This document shows positions 8,571 to 18,089 of a DNA stretch of 64,000 bases, one piece after another. Numbering within the stretch: the first letter of the stretch is position 1; each line of letters starts with the position of its first letter. The notes below the pieces were generated by a model. The model was given only the letters and a program-made list of their open reading frames with translations, was not told where the DNA came from and ran no database searches. The position numbers and the translations under genes were made by a program. The DNA comes from Luteitalea sp. (GTDB lineage: Bacteria; Acidobacteriota; Vicinamibacteria; Vicinamibacterales; Vicinamibacteraceae): positions 1 through 64,000 of the forward strand of contig WHTZ01000032.1 in NCBI GenBank assembly GCA_009377495.1, in the 5' to 3' direction.

Positions 8571-9191
8571 CGGCTCCTCGGCGGGATCCTCGATCTCGGC
8601 GCCTTCGTGTGAGATGTGCCAGAGGTTCCGATCCTGCGAATAGATCTTCTTCTTGGTCTGAGCAATCGGGATGCCGTGCCGTTTTGCGTAATCGACCGCG
8701 GTCTCGCGGTTGTTGAGCCCATCGGCGAGAAACTTCGGGTCTTTCCAAGGTGAGACGATGGTCAGCGCGGGATCGATGGCGAGGTACGTGAGCTCGAAGC
8801 GGACTTGATCGTTTCCCTTGCCGGTAGCGCCATGCGCCACCGCATCGGCACGCGTCTCGTGCGCCACAAGAACCTGGTGCTTGGCGATGAGCGGCCGGGC
8901 CACGCTCGTGCCGAGCAGGTAGTCCCCTTCGTAGGTGGCGTGGGCGCGGAGCATGGGATAGCAGTACTGCTCGGCGAACTCCTGACGCAGGTCCCGCACC
9001 ACGACCTCGTCTGCGCCGCTCCGGCGCGCCTTGTCTCGGATGCCCTTGAGCTCGTCGCCCTGACCGAGATCGGCGGCGAACGCGACGAGCTTCACGCCAG
9101 GATAGCGGCTCTTCAGCCACGGGAGGATGACGGACGTGTCGAGCCCGCCGGAGTAGGCGAGCACAATCTTCTTTGGAGATGGATTGATCAT
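8571..9191 (-). pseudogene. argG: Argininosuccinate synthase, truncated at repeat C
   Basis: The N-terminal 207 residues of argininosuccinate synthase (citrulline plus aspartate plus ATP to argininosuccinate). The AYSGGLDTSVILPWL P-loop of the N-type ATP pyrophosphatase fold is intact, as are GATGKGNDQVRFE and the LNNRETAVDYAKRHGIPI segment. At AEIEDPAEEP the sequence enters the 211-bp repeat; the catalytic/tetramerisation half (about 190 residues of a normal 400) is missing. Start at 9191 (MINPSPKKIVLAYSGG). It cannot be functional; a complete argG should exist elsewhere if the cell makes arginine. Confidence 0.85.
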
Positions 9192-9381
9192 AACGCTATG
9201 AAACAAGGTGACGATGAGAGTCCACATGCTCTCCAAGCATGTTGCAGTGTATGAAATCGGTAATACGCTGTCGAGGCGAGGCGAGCCCCACGTGGGGGCA
9301 TCGAGCATCTGGAACGCCAGGAGGAGGAGCGAAGGATATTGAGCGGGGCGCCCAGAACCGCGTGCTACGTACGGCGCATCG

Positions 9382-12248
9382 TCAAGGGAGCAGTCCTCGA
9401 AACAAGCGTGGCACGAATTGAATTCGCGCGGTGTCTGGATTGGCAAACCGCACGGGGAGGATGAGCACGCCCCACGGTCTGAGTGACGAGGCCTCCAGCG
9501 TTACGAAGGGGAGATCGCCGAACATACCCGTCGCATCGACGAGTGTCACGCCGGAGGTGAGCTGGTCGAAGCCGAGGTGCAGAGGACCGGCAAGCGTGGC
9601 TCGCGACCGATTCTGCACGACGACCCACCCCTCGTACAGCCCGGAGCGCGGATCGCCGTGAATCCCTGCCGGCAGCAACCACGCCTGCTCGGTCAGCTCG
9701 GTGGGTGGTGCGCCAAAGTAGGCGGCCAGCACATCGTGATCCGACAGCCTGAACGCGCTCGAGGCGTCGTTTCTGGCAACCTCCGGCGCGTCCGCGTTGC
9801 CACGCGCGACGGCGACGTCTCGCACGAATGGGGCAGCGGCGCTGTTTACGAGCACGTGGTCCAACACCTGCGCGTTGCCGTCGAACACGAACGTGTAGCG
9901 CTCCTCTTGCGGAAGCGCGGCCACGAGGTTCGCGAGGTCCGGGTTGACGAGGTCCTCGCTGGCGAGCACGACCTCGTCTGGCGGCGCAGGCTGCCCGGCT
10001 ATCGTACCGATGACGTCCACGTAGCCGTCTTTGAGCTCGAACGCGTTGAAATCGCCGATCAGCACGAGACGCTCGTCTGGCCGCGCTTCCTGCCGCGCTT
10101 GCACGAAGGAGGCGAGGTGCTCGGCGCCTGCCTGACGCTTGGCGCGAACCCGCGCCCCTTCCGTGCCCGTCCCGGAAGGCTCTTCGGAGTCGACGCCAAT
10201 GAGCGTCCGCAGGTGATTGACGATGACGGTGATGGGGAAGAGGGTGCCGTCGACGTAGCTCACGGTGGCTTCCAGCATCAGCGGAGGGCGATCGAACACT
10301 GTCTCCAGCGGCCGGTATTGGGATTGACGTACGTGGCCGTAGCGCCTTCTTGCGTCACACGGGTCACCGCAACGCGCGGCTGCCCATTGCCGGCGTCCAT
10401 CCCTTTGACGAGAAACCCGACGTCGATGCCACCCGGGTCGTTCCCTTCGACCAAGTAAGCGCCGTACTCGGGGTCCGGCTCCCCCGCTGCAACCGCGTCC
10501 GCGCCCACCCTTGCTGCAAGCGCTGCGAGCGTCTCTACGTTCTCCACTTCGACGACGCCCAAGATGTCGGGGGTATCCAGATGAGCGCGTATGAGCAAAG
10601 ACGCTTTCTCCAGCCGCGTCTGGAGCGCGGCGTCTGACAGCACCGGTTCTCCCAGGCTGGGATCGTCCTGATCGTCGAAGAACCGTTGAAGATTCGCTGA
10701 TGCCACGGTGAATTCGGACGGTGCGCGTTTGCGAACCGGCACCGGTGCAGGCGGAGGCGTGATCGCCGGTTCGCTGGTGGCATCGGGCAGCAGCGTGTAG
10801 GTTCGAAACGCGTAGTCCAGCGTGCCGACGAGATTGGTAATGACCGTGCCGCTGGAGACGTCGAGGGTCGGCGCGCGCGGCTGCGCGTCGCTGTCGACGC
10901 GAAGCCGCTCAGGATTCGTGTCGAAGCGCGGCACGTTGGGCGGCGCGCCGCTCGGCAGCGGATCGAGGAGGTCAATACCCGGTTCGCGGAACGGCCGCGC
11001 GAGCTCACTCAGGACGCCATAGAACACGCCGTTCGACGTCGCGCTCGCCGTGCTCTCGTTCACGCTGCCGAGCGTCGGTCCGATCACGGTCAGTGACGAG
11101 GCGGCGACACGCATGCCTTCGAGCCGCTCGAGCGCATCGATTGGTCCACTCGGGCTCATGTCTGCTGGCGTCAGCGCGACGGGCTCGGGAAGCGCCTGGC
11201 CATCCGACAACACGCTAATGCGCGACGGTGAGACGAGCTCGGTAAGCGGCGGCTGGTTGGGATCAGCGGACGGGACGAACTCGGCCACGCGCGCCTCGAT
11301 CTCGACGAGGTCGCCGCGTGCAACTGTTCGCATCGCCCCGAGGAAGACGAAGATGCCCTGCGATGTGGCCGGATCATCATCCGCCTCCTCCGCCGGCGTT
11401 TGAAGAAAGAAGCCGTTGCTCTTCAGCGCCGTCACGATCCCGCGCGTCGTGACGAATTGATCGACCAGCGGAGAGGATGATGCGACGCCCTGGACTTCAT
11501 GGATGGCGGCAAAGGTCGGTGGGGGCGGTGGCTCGCCGCCGCCCTCAACCAGTAGATCGTCGATTCCCACCCACTCATCGTTTCCCGGTGCGTTCGTCGT
11601 AATGATGCGCACCTGCAAGAGCGGCTGGTCGTCCGCATCCGCGGGAACGGTGACGCGGACCGGCGTGGTCAGCGTGGCCTCCTCAGGCCGGGTTGCATCA
11701 CCGACGTACGCTTCCGGAACGTTCGTGAAAGCGCCGCTGTCGCCGATGCGATATTGCAGCGCAACCTGCTGCGTCGCGTCATCGGCAGAGGCATCGAGGT
11801 CGCGAAGCGTGTACGAGACCGTGATGCCGCTCGCGCCTGTCGTGTCGAGCGAGAGCAGCAGGTATGGAGCGTCGGCCGTTCCTGATCCGTTGAGCGCGAT
11901 CGTCGGATTCGCAATGCCGTCGAACTCGGCCACGCCACCGTTGATCAGCGTGTCGGGATTCGATCGGTTGGCGAGGAGGTCGAGATCTCCGGCGGCCGTG
12001 CTCTCGCCAAGCAATGTTTGCGGGTCCGTGCCGGTCGTCGAGGTCAGACCTTGGCCGAGATATGCCTCGACGCCCGGGACGGTCGACCAGTCATCGTCAG
12101 TGGTGATGAGCGAGGTCTCTGACCAATCCTGGGCAAACGGCAACGGCTGGGGCGTCCGATCGGCATGCAGGCCAATCGGTGCGCTCAATGCGAGCATCAC
12201 CGCGACGGCCGAGACCGTCACACGGCGAAATAACACACTCCTATGCAT
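9382..12248 (-). CDS. Extracellular nuclease/phosphatase of the ExeM/NucH type, one frameshift
   Basis: A roughly 950-residue exported protein. A signal peptide is followed by beta-rich domains, an OB-like segment (EVQGVASSSPLVDQFVTTRG, GDLVEIEARV) and an endonuclease/exonuclease/phosphatase domain: FTVASANLQRFFD, DILGVVEVEN, GIDVGFLV, VIVNHLRTL, LIGDFNAF, LDHVLVN and SDHDVLAAYF supply the usual metal-binding and catalytic residues. A beta-sandwich tail follows. The frame breaks at about 10305-10312: NPNTGR-WRQ should read NPNTGRLETVFDRPP, which one extra C in the CGCTGG stretch would restore. I treat it as one gene. Likely role is extracellular nucleic acid or phosphoester breakdown. Confidence 0.75.
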
Positions 12249-12382
12249 ATGCCAAGTTAAGCACAGACGTGTGTCGGATGCATGACGGTGCACGCCGGGT
12301 CCTTCGCTAAGGACGAGACGGCGGAAAGTAGCTCTGCAGGATCGCGATCTGCGCCATGTACACTCGTGGGAGCTCGGTTTCC

Positions 12383-13264
12383 TCAGGGCTGCACGAACCT
12401 CACGCGCGTCTGCACCGGATAGTGGTCCGATGCGATACGCGTTTCGTCATCGATCTTGACGAACGCGGACTCCACATCGACATCGTTACGCGAACTGAAA
12501 ATGTAGTCGATGCGGCGGTCAGGCTCGATGAGCACGGCCGCGCGAAACGTGAATCCTGGTCCCGCGCCTGCGAGCAGCCACACATCGTCGAAGTGATCGA
12601 ACAACGGCGCCATCTCCGCAGCCTCCGGCCTCGCATTGAAGTCACCGAGCAAGATGACTGGTTCCGGGGGCATACCGATCAGCTCGATAAGCGCCGGAAT
12701 CTGCTCGCTACGCGACTCCAAGCGTGTGTCGAGATGTGTGGTGAAGACTCGCACCAGCGTTCCCTCCACATCGATCAGCGCTTCGAGGAGCCCGCGCTGC
12801 TCGCCAATGGGGCGGGGCAGCAGCGTGTTCCGGCAGTCGACAATCGGATATGCACTGAGAATGGCAGTGCCGAACTGGTGTGGCATCGCGGAGTGGCTGT
12901 CCGGTCCGTGGTCGAGATTCGCGCCGAAGCAGGTCTGCATGTTCAGCGCGGCACCAAGCAGCGCCGGTTGATCGTCGAGCGCGCTGCGCGCCCAGAACCG
13001 ATCAACCTCCTGCAGGCCAACGACATCCGCATCGAAGGAATCGATGGTCTCCGCAATGCGAGCCAGATTGTAGCCGCAGTCCGGCAGTGGCGGCGTTTGC
13101 GGCGGCGGTGGCTCACAGTCGTCGTTGCCCGTGCCATGGTGGATGTTGTAGGTTACAAACTGTACTCGCCCTCGCGCCTGTTCCCGATCCGCGACCGCAA
13201 CCATGCTGGTGGTCCCGGTCACAAGAATGGCAATCGCGCTAGCGGCCCATGCTTTGCGCCACAT
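12383..13264 (-). CDS. Exported endonuclease/exonuclease/phosphatase-family protein
   Basis: 293 residues. The start at 13264 follows GGAGG. A signal peptide (AASAIAILVTGTTSMVAVAD) precedes a DNase-I-like domain: QFVTYNIHHG (metal-site Asn), ADVVGLQEVD (catalytic Glu), FTTHLD, ILLGDFNARP and IASDHYPVQT (catalytic His). All expected active-site motifs are present. Substrate (DNA, phospholipid or other phosphodiester) is not determined by sequence. It is codirectional with the larger nuclease downstream, 135 bp apart. Confidence 0.8.
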   Translation of the reverse strand: MWRKAWAASAIAILVTGTTSMVAVADREQARGRVQFVTYNIHHGTGNDDCEPPPPQTPPLPDCGYNLARIAETIDSFDADVVGLQEVDRFWARSALDDQPALLGAALNMQTCFGANLDHGPDSHSAMPHQFGTAILSAYPIVDCRNTLLPRPIGEQRGLLEALIDVEGTLVRVFTTHLDTRLESRSEQIPALIELIGMPPEPVILLGDFNARPEAAEMAPLFDHFDDVWLLAGAGPGFTFRAAVLIEPDRRIDYIFSSRNDVDVESAFVKIDDETRIASDHYPVQTRVRFVQP

Positions 13265-13510
13265 GGTGTTGTCCCTCCTGGAGCTCTGAGTCCAGCGCAC
13301 TGCTCGTTGGGTACACAAGTATGATTCCGAGCTCACTGTCGGCGTCAAGCCGCCTTGTGATGACGGTCACGGCCGTGCAGACACCCACCGGCACCGTGAC
13401 AGCTTGGCCGCGCGTGCAGCAGGTCCATGTCTCTCCCAGACCGTTCTCGGCTCATGGTTTACGAAGTGCGTCCCGCGGTGCCCGGAAGGAGCCGCAGTGG
13501 CTGCACACTT

Positions 13511-13548
13511 GTTTGTTATAGTTCCTGTCGTTTGTCATAGTCCCGACA
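13511..13548 (+). repeat. Two tandem imperfect 19-bp repeats
   Basis: GTTTGTTATAGTTCCTGTC at 13511-13529 is followed directly by GTTTGTCATAGTCCCGACA at 13530-13548, identical at 14 of 19 positions. They lie about 25 bp upstream of the TATAAT, a position suited to activator binding. Confidence 0.5.
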
Positions 13549-13590
13549 GGCCATCGCTTCCTGTGATATATCTATAATATATCCATTTAG

Positions 13591-13612
13591 AGGTTATGGC
13601 AGGTCATAACCT
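13591..13612 (+). promoter_or_regulatory. Inverted repeat, possible operator of the TonB receptor
   Basis: AGGTTATG, six bases, CATAACCT: a perfect 8-bp dyad located just downstream of the TATAAT and about 50 bp before the receptor start. The size fits a dimeric repressor site; the regulator is unknown. Confidence 0.45.
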
Positions 13613-13664
13613 ATTCTCGGTCACACCCCTAGTGACCGGATTACGCTCAAGGAGGAGGGTACAT

Positions 13665-16600
13665 ATGCGACCGGGTCCCTTCAATGCCATCCCGCTCGTG
13701 CTCGCGGTAGTCTCTCTTTGCGCGGGTCCCGTCTTAGCCCAGTCCGGCCTGGCGTCGCTACGGGGTACTGTGAGGGACGCCACTGGCGCGGTGATTCCCG
13801 GCGCCACGCTCACGTTGAGTGAGCCGGCGACCGACACCCTGGTGCGTACAGTCGTGAGTGATGACGTTGGCAGCTATGAGATGCCAGACCTCAGACCCGG
13901 CACCTACCGCCTCCAGGTGGAGCTGCAGGGCTTCAAGACCTTCGTCTCCGAGAACGTGCTGCTCGAGAGCGGGCAGACGCGTCGCGTCGACGCTGCTCTC
14001 GACGTGGGCGACGCACGGGAAGAGGTCACGGTGGTTGCGGGCGCGCAGGTGCTCACCACTGACACGGGGCAGATCAGTGGGCGCTTCAATGCCGAGGAGT
14101 ATCAGAAGAGCGCCTTCGTCGACGTGTTCCCGTCGCCGTTTGCCATGTTCTCGACCCAACCGGGTGTGCAGGGGTCTGGCTGGGGCGTCGTCGTGGCGGG
14201 CCAGCCGCGTAGCCAGATGGTAGAGGCGATGGACGGGGTCCACTCGCGCGCCCAGGGTCAGACCAATAACACCAACTTCATGGAGGAAGTATCGGTCGAC
14301 ATCGTCAACGCGCCGGCGGACAGCTCGCGCGTCACGAGCTACAACATGGTGTCGAAGCGGGGCCAGAACGAGTTCCGTGGCATGGCCTACTACGAGCATT
14401 TCAACTCGGCGCTCAATGCGAAACCGTTCTTTGAAACCGAGGAGGTGCCGTTCAAACTACACGAGTGGCAGCTCGAGTTGGGTGGTCCGGTCTTCCGGAA
14501 CAAGACCTTCTTCTACGGTTCCTGGGCCGCACAGCGGATTCCCGAGGGATCGTTCAACCTCGCCACGGTGCCCACGCCCCAAATGCATGACGGCGACTTT
14601 TCCGAAGTTGGTACGCCTATCATGGACCCGCTCACGGGTACGCCGTTTCCGAACAATCGGATCCCGGCTGAGCGGCTGAGCTCGGTGGCGCTGGCAGCGC
14701 AGGAGAACTTCATCCCGTTGCCCAACCGGGGGGGCGAAGGCGCGCTCGCGAACAACTTTGAGTGGGTCCATCCATTTCATTGGGACTACACCAAAGGCGA
14801 CTGGCCGTTCGTGCGCATCGACCACAATCTGTCCGACAGCAATACGCTCTACGGGCGCTGGATGACGCGCCGGACGCCCTATGTGCTCGTGACGAACTTG
14901 CCGAAGTTCTTCTGGACGCGGCTTCGTGACCATCAGCGTGTGGTGCTCTCCGACACCCACGTGTTCTCGCCTGCCGTGGTGAATACCGTTCGCGTCGGCT
15001 ACAGCCGCGACTTCATCGAGGATGGAGAAGAGCAACATGGAGAGGTAGCCATCAACGGCGCCGACGCCGTTGCGACGCTCGGCCTGCAGGGCGTGAACCC
15101 CGATGGTTTTAGCGCGGCGGGGTTCCCCGCGATGGACATTACCGGTTTTAGCAACCTCTCGACGGTGACCGGGGGCATCAAGTCGGACAACGACGAGCTC
15201 ACGTTCGAGCAGTCGCTCACGTGGACCACGGGGCGGCACGTCTGGAACTTCGGTGTGCAGTACTTGACCTACGAAGATTTCGAGGGTGTCGTGCCGAACT
15301 ACGGGAGCTTTACGTTCAACGGGGAGATCACCGGCCACCCGTACGCCGATTTCCTGCTGGGCATTCCGTTTGAGAGCTCGCGGGTGCCTCACCCGCTCGT
15401 CAATCGCCGCCAGACTTCGAAGGAGATCGGGCTTTACGTGCGGGACTCGTTCAAGGTGAACGCGAATCTCACCCTCGACTACGGCCTGCGGTGGGACTAC
15501 TTTCCGGCCGCACGCTACGAAGATGGGCTCATGTACAACTGGGACAAGGCCACGGGCGCGGTCATCGTGCCGTCTGACGCGCTCGACGCCGTGAGCGCCT
15601 TGTATCCGGACACGATCGAGGTGCGCGGGGGTGACGTCATCGCAGAGCCGGAGACCGGGAACCTGCGGCCGCGCGCGTCTGTCGCCTACCGCATCAACGA
15701 GCGTACGGTCATCAGAGGTGGATACGGCGCGTTTACCGAGCGAATCGGCGAGTTCCGCGGTGCCCAGGGCGGCGGCCCGTTCGAGATCGACGAGACCTTC
15801 CAGAACGTCATCCAGCCGGGTGACGCGCCGCTGTTCGCGTTCCCGAACCCATTCCCCGGTCTCGCGTTCGCGAGCGTGCCGAGCCAGAGCGTGAGCAGTT
15901 ACCCGTTACAGACCGACAACGGCACGATCCACCAGTTCAATGTCAGTGTGGAGCGCGAGCTGGTGTCACGCGTAGGCCTGCGCCTCTCCTATATCGGTTC
16001 GCGCAGCGTCGGGCTCAATTATTCGCTGAACATCAACAAACCAGAGCCCAGCACCACGCCGTTCACCACGGACCGGCGCCCGTCGCCGCAGTTCGTCAAC
16101 ATCGACGAGGTCCGCAGCGACGGCAGCGCGCGGTACGATGCCTTTCAGGTGCAGGTGCAGAAACGTGGGGGCCCGTTCACGTTCAACGCCCATTACACCT
16201 GGGCGCGCGATCAAGCAGACTACCTGAACGAGGAGAACCCGAACGACGTGACGGGCCACTGGGCGAACGCGGCCGCCACGCGGCGGCACTACGCGATGGT
16301 CAACACGAGCTGGGAGCTGCCGTTCGGCCGCGGCAGGCGCATCCTGTCCGACGCATCGCCTCTTGTCGATCGGCTCGTCGGCGGCTGGGCCATCTCCACC
16401 GTGAGCTACTTCGGCAGCGGCACGTTCTTCACGCCGTCGTTCTCGGGTTCGGATCCGTCCAACACGGGGACCTTCGGCGGCATCCCAGACCGCATCGGCT
16501 CCGGTAATCTACCGGCCGACCAACGCGAGCCGACGCGATGGTTCAACCCGGACGACTTCGCGGTGCCGCCCAACGGCCGCTTCGGCAACGCCGGCGTCAA

Positions 16601-16847
16601 CATCCTGGAGGGCGATGGGTTACACGTGCACCACGTGAGCCTGGCCAAGGAGACGCGCTTCGCCGGGGACATGTCGCTGACCTTCGCGCTGACGGCATCG
16701 AATATCTTCGATCAGGTGCACTTCAGTAACCCGGCGTCGAACATCTCGACGGCGACCGTGGGCACAATTTCCGGCGTGATGTCCGACTTCCAGCCGGAGC
16801 GGGCCGGCCGACGCATGGTGACGCTGAAGGGCATTGTCCGCTTTTGA
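13665..16847 (+). CDS. Oar-like TonB-dependent receptor
   Basis: 1060 residues with a strong AAGGAGGAGG site before the ATG at 13665. Order: signal peptide (cleavage near VLAQ), an N-terminal carboxypeptidase-regulatory-like beta domain (LRGTVRDATGAVIPGATLTL, PDLRPGTYRLQVELQGFKTF), a degenerate plug (VEAMDGVHSRAQGQTNNTN) and a large outer-membrane barrel ending in a beta-signal with terminal phenylalanine (MVTLKGIVRF). This is the architecture of the Oar/TonB receptors expanded in Acidobacteriota, which import large substrates such as peptides or glycans; the substrate cannot be read from sequence. Confidence 0.9.
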   Translation: MRPGPFNAIPLVLAVVSLCAGPVLAQSGLASLRGTVRDATGAVIPGATLTLSEPATDTLVRTVVSDDVGSYEMPDLRPGTYRLQVELQGFKTFVSENVLLESGQTRRVDAALDVGDAREEVTVVAGAQVLTTDTGQISGRFNAEEYQKSAFVDVFPSPFAMFSTQPGVQGSGWGVVVAGQPRSQMVEAMDGVHSRAQGQTNNTNFMEEVSVDIVNAPADSSRVTSYNMVSKRGQNEFRGMAYYEHFNSALNAKPFFETEEVPFKLHEWQLELGGPVFRNKTFFYGSWAAQRIPEGSFNLATVPTPQMHDGDFSEVGTPIMDPLTGTPFPNNRIPAERLSSVALAAQENFIPLPNRGGEGALANNFEWVHPFHWDYTKGDWPFVRIDHNLSDSNTLYGRWMTRRTPYVLVTNLPKFFWTRLRDHQRVVLSDTHVFSPAVVNTVRVGYSRDFIEDGEEQHGEVAINGADAVATLGLQGVNPDGFSAAGFPAMDITGFSNLSTVTGGIKSDNDELTFEQSLTWTTGRHVWNFGVQYLTYEDFEGVVPNYGSFTFNGEITGHPYADFLLGIPFESSRVPHPLVNRRQTSKEIGLYVRDSFKVNANLTLDYGLRWDYFPAARYEDGLMYNWDKATGAVIVPSDALDAVSALYPDTIEVRGGDVIAEPETGNLRPRASVAYRINERTVIRGGYGAFTERIGEFRGAQGGGPFEIDETFQNVIQPGDAPLFAFPNPFPGLAFASVPSQSVSSYPLQTDNGTIHQFNVSVERELVSRVGLRLSYIGSRSVGLNYSLNINKPEPSTTPFTTDRRPSPQFVNIDEVRSDGSARYDAFQVQVQKRGGPFTFNAHYTWARDQADYLNEENPNDVTGHWANAAATRRHYAMVNTSWELPFGRGRRILSDASPLVDRLVGGWAISTVSYFGSGTFFTPSFSGSDPSNTGTFGGIPDRIGSGNLPADQREPTRWFNPDDFAVPPNGRFGNAGVNILEGDGLHVHHVSLAKETRFAGDMSLTFALTASNIFDQVHFSNPASNISTATVGTISGVMSDFQPERAGRRMVTLKGIVRF

Positions 16848-16946
16848 TCTCCGAAGGCGGCTGACCGTGCAGAGCGCGCCGAACGTGGTGAAGCGCCGGG
16901 CCACGATCAGGGTGGTGAGCACGTCTTCAACTGGAGTCCGCGCCGC

Positions 16947-18089
16947 GTGGCCAATGACCGGCACGTGAGCAGCACGCTGGAAACCACATTGGTCGCGACT
17001 GCGTGGGTCGTGGCGGCTGTGCTGCGCGGGGACGCCCCCGTCGCCGTGTCCGAGGTCCGTCGGGCCGATCGGCCCGTCGTAGCCACTGATAACTGTCGGT
17101 CGTGCCACCGCGCACTCGTCGACCGCTATGCCACGACTGCACATTTTCGTACCTCGGGCGAAGCGTCGATGAGCACCATTCTTGGTCCCTCGTCGGCGAC
17201 GGTCGCCACGAGCGTGCCCACGACGCGCTTTCAGGTCGCGACACGCGGAACGACCACCTACCAGTCGGCAGTGTGGGTGGAAGACGGCAAGGAACACAGC
17301 CGGACGGAACGGATTGATCTCGTGATCGGCTCAGGACGACGGGGCCAGTCGTATCTTTATCGCGAGGACGACCAGATCTACCAGCTTCCACTGTCGTACT
17401 TCAGGGCTGTCGACGGATGGGCAAACAGCCCCGGCTACAGAGACGGCGAGGTGAACTACGCTCGTCGCATTCCGCCCAGATGTCTGGAATGTCACGCGAC
17501 TCGGTTTACGCTGGTGGGAGAGCCTCCCGACTTCGGGTATGCGGGCGATCCCGAGCTCGGGATCGCGTGCGGCGTTTGTCACGGCGACGGCTCCCACGAT
17601 TCGCTGGTCAATCCGGCCGAGCTGCCGCGCGCGCGGCAAATCGATCTGTGCGCGCTCTGCCATTCCGGTGCGGACCGGAATCTGAAACGCCCGCCGTTCA
17701 CGTTCAAGCCGGGTGATCGGCTCGAGGCGCACCTCGGACCCGCATCTATCGCCGCTGACACCGTACCGGATGTACACGGCAACCAGGTGGCGCTGCTTAC
17801 CGCCAGCCGGTGCTTGCTCGCAAGCGACGACCTGACGTGCCGCACGTGCCACGACGTGCACGAGCCGCAGCGCGACGTCCTCGAGCTGAACGACCGGTGT
17901 GCCGGGTGCCACGAACCGTCGATTCATGCGGGCCGCACGATGGAACCGCCGCCGGGACTCGCAGCTGCCGGCGCCACCTGCGTGGACTGTCACATGCCGT
18001 CGCAACCGTCACGGCTCATTCGGCTGGCCGTAGGAGGACAAACGCTTGCGCCCTCGTATCGCACGCACCGCATTGGCGTTTACCGGTAG
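16947..18089 (+). CDS. Exported multihaem cytochrome c, seven CXXCH motifs
   Basis: About 380 residues. Seven haem-attachment motifs are visible in order: CRSCH, CLECH, CGVCH, CALCH, CRTCH, CAGCH and CVDCH, with other histidines available as distal ligands. The N-terminus has a hydrophobic segment (VATAWVVAAVL) fitting export to the periplasm, where haem is attached. The start is uncertain: GTG at 16947 or 16965. The 3' end overlaps the next gene by 44 bases, so the two are cotranscribed. The pairing of a multihaem cytochrome with an FG-GAP/UnbV protein is common in Acidobacteriota; its substrate is unknown. Confidence 0.8.
   Translation: MANDRHVSSTLETTLVATAWVVAAVLRGDAPVAVSEVRRADRPVVATDNCRSCHRALVDRYATTAHFRTSGEASMSTILGPSSATVATSVPTTRFQVATRGTTTYQSAVWVEDGKEHSRTERIDLVIGSGRRGQSYLYREDDQIYQLPLSYFRAVDGWANSPGYRDGEVNYARRIPPRCLECHATRFTLVGEPPDFGYAGDPELGIACGVCHGDGSHDSLVNPAELPRARQIDLCALCHSGADRNLKRPPFTFKPGDRLEAHLGPASIAADTVPDVHGNQVALLTASRCLLASDDLTCRTCHDVHEPQRDVLELNDRCAGCHEPSIHAGRTMEPPPGLAAAGATCVDCHMPSQPSRLIRLAVGGQTLAPSYRTHRIGVYR

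Larger units (their letters stand above)
13265..13664. other. 400-bp divergent intergenic region
   Basis: Lies between the divergent phosphatase gene and the TonB receptor. It holds an imperfect 19-bp tandem repeat, an AT-rich stretch with TATAAT at 13573-13578 (possible -10 of the receptor promoter; no good -35 seen) and an 8-bp inverted repeat, each listed separately. No gene seen. Confidence 0.6.

Noticed and set aside
13511..13548. CRISPR array
   Set aside because: Only two units, adjacent with no spacers, and no cas genes.
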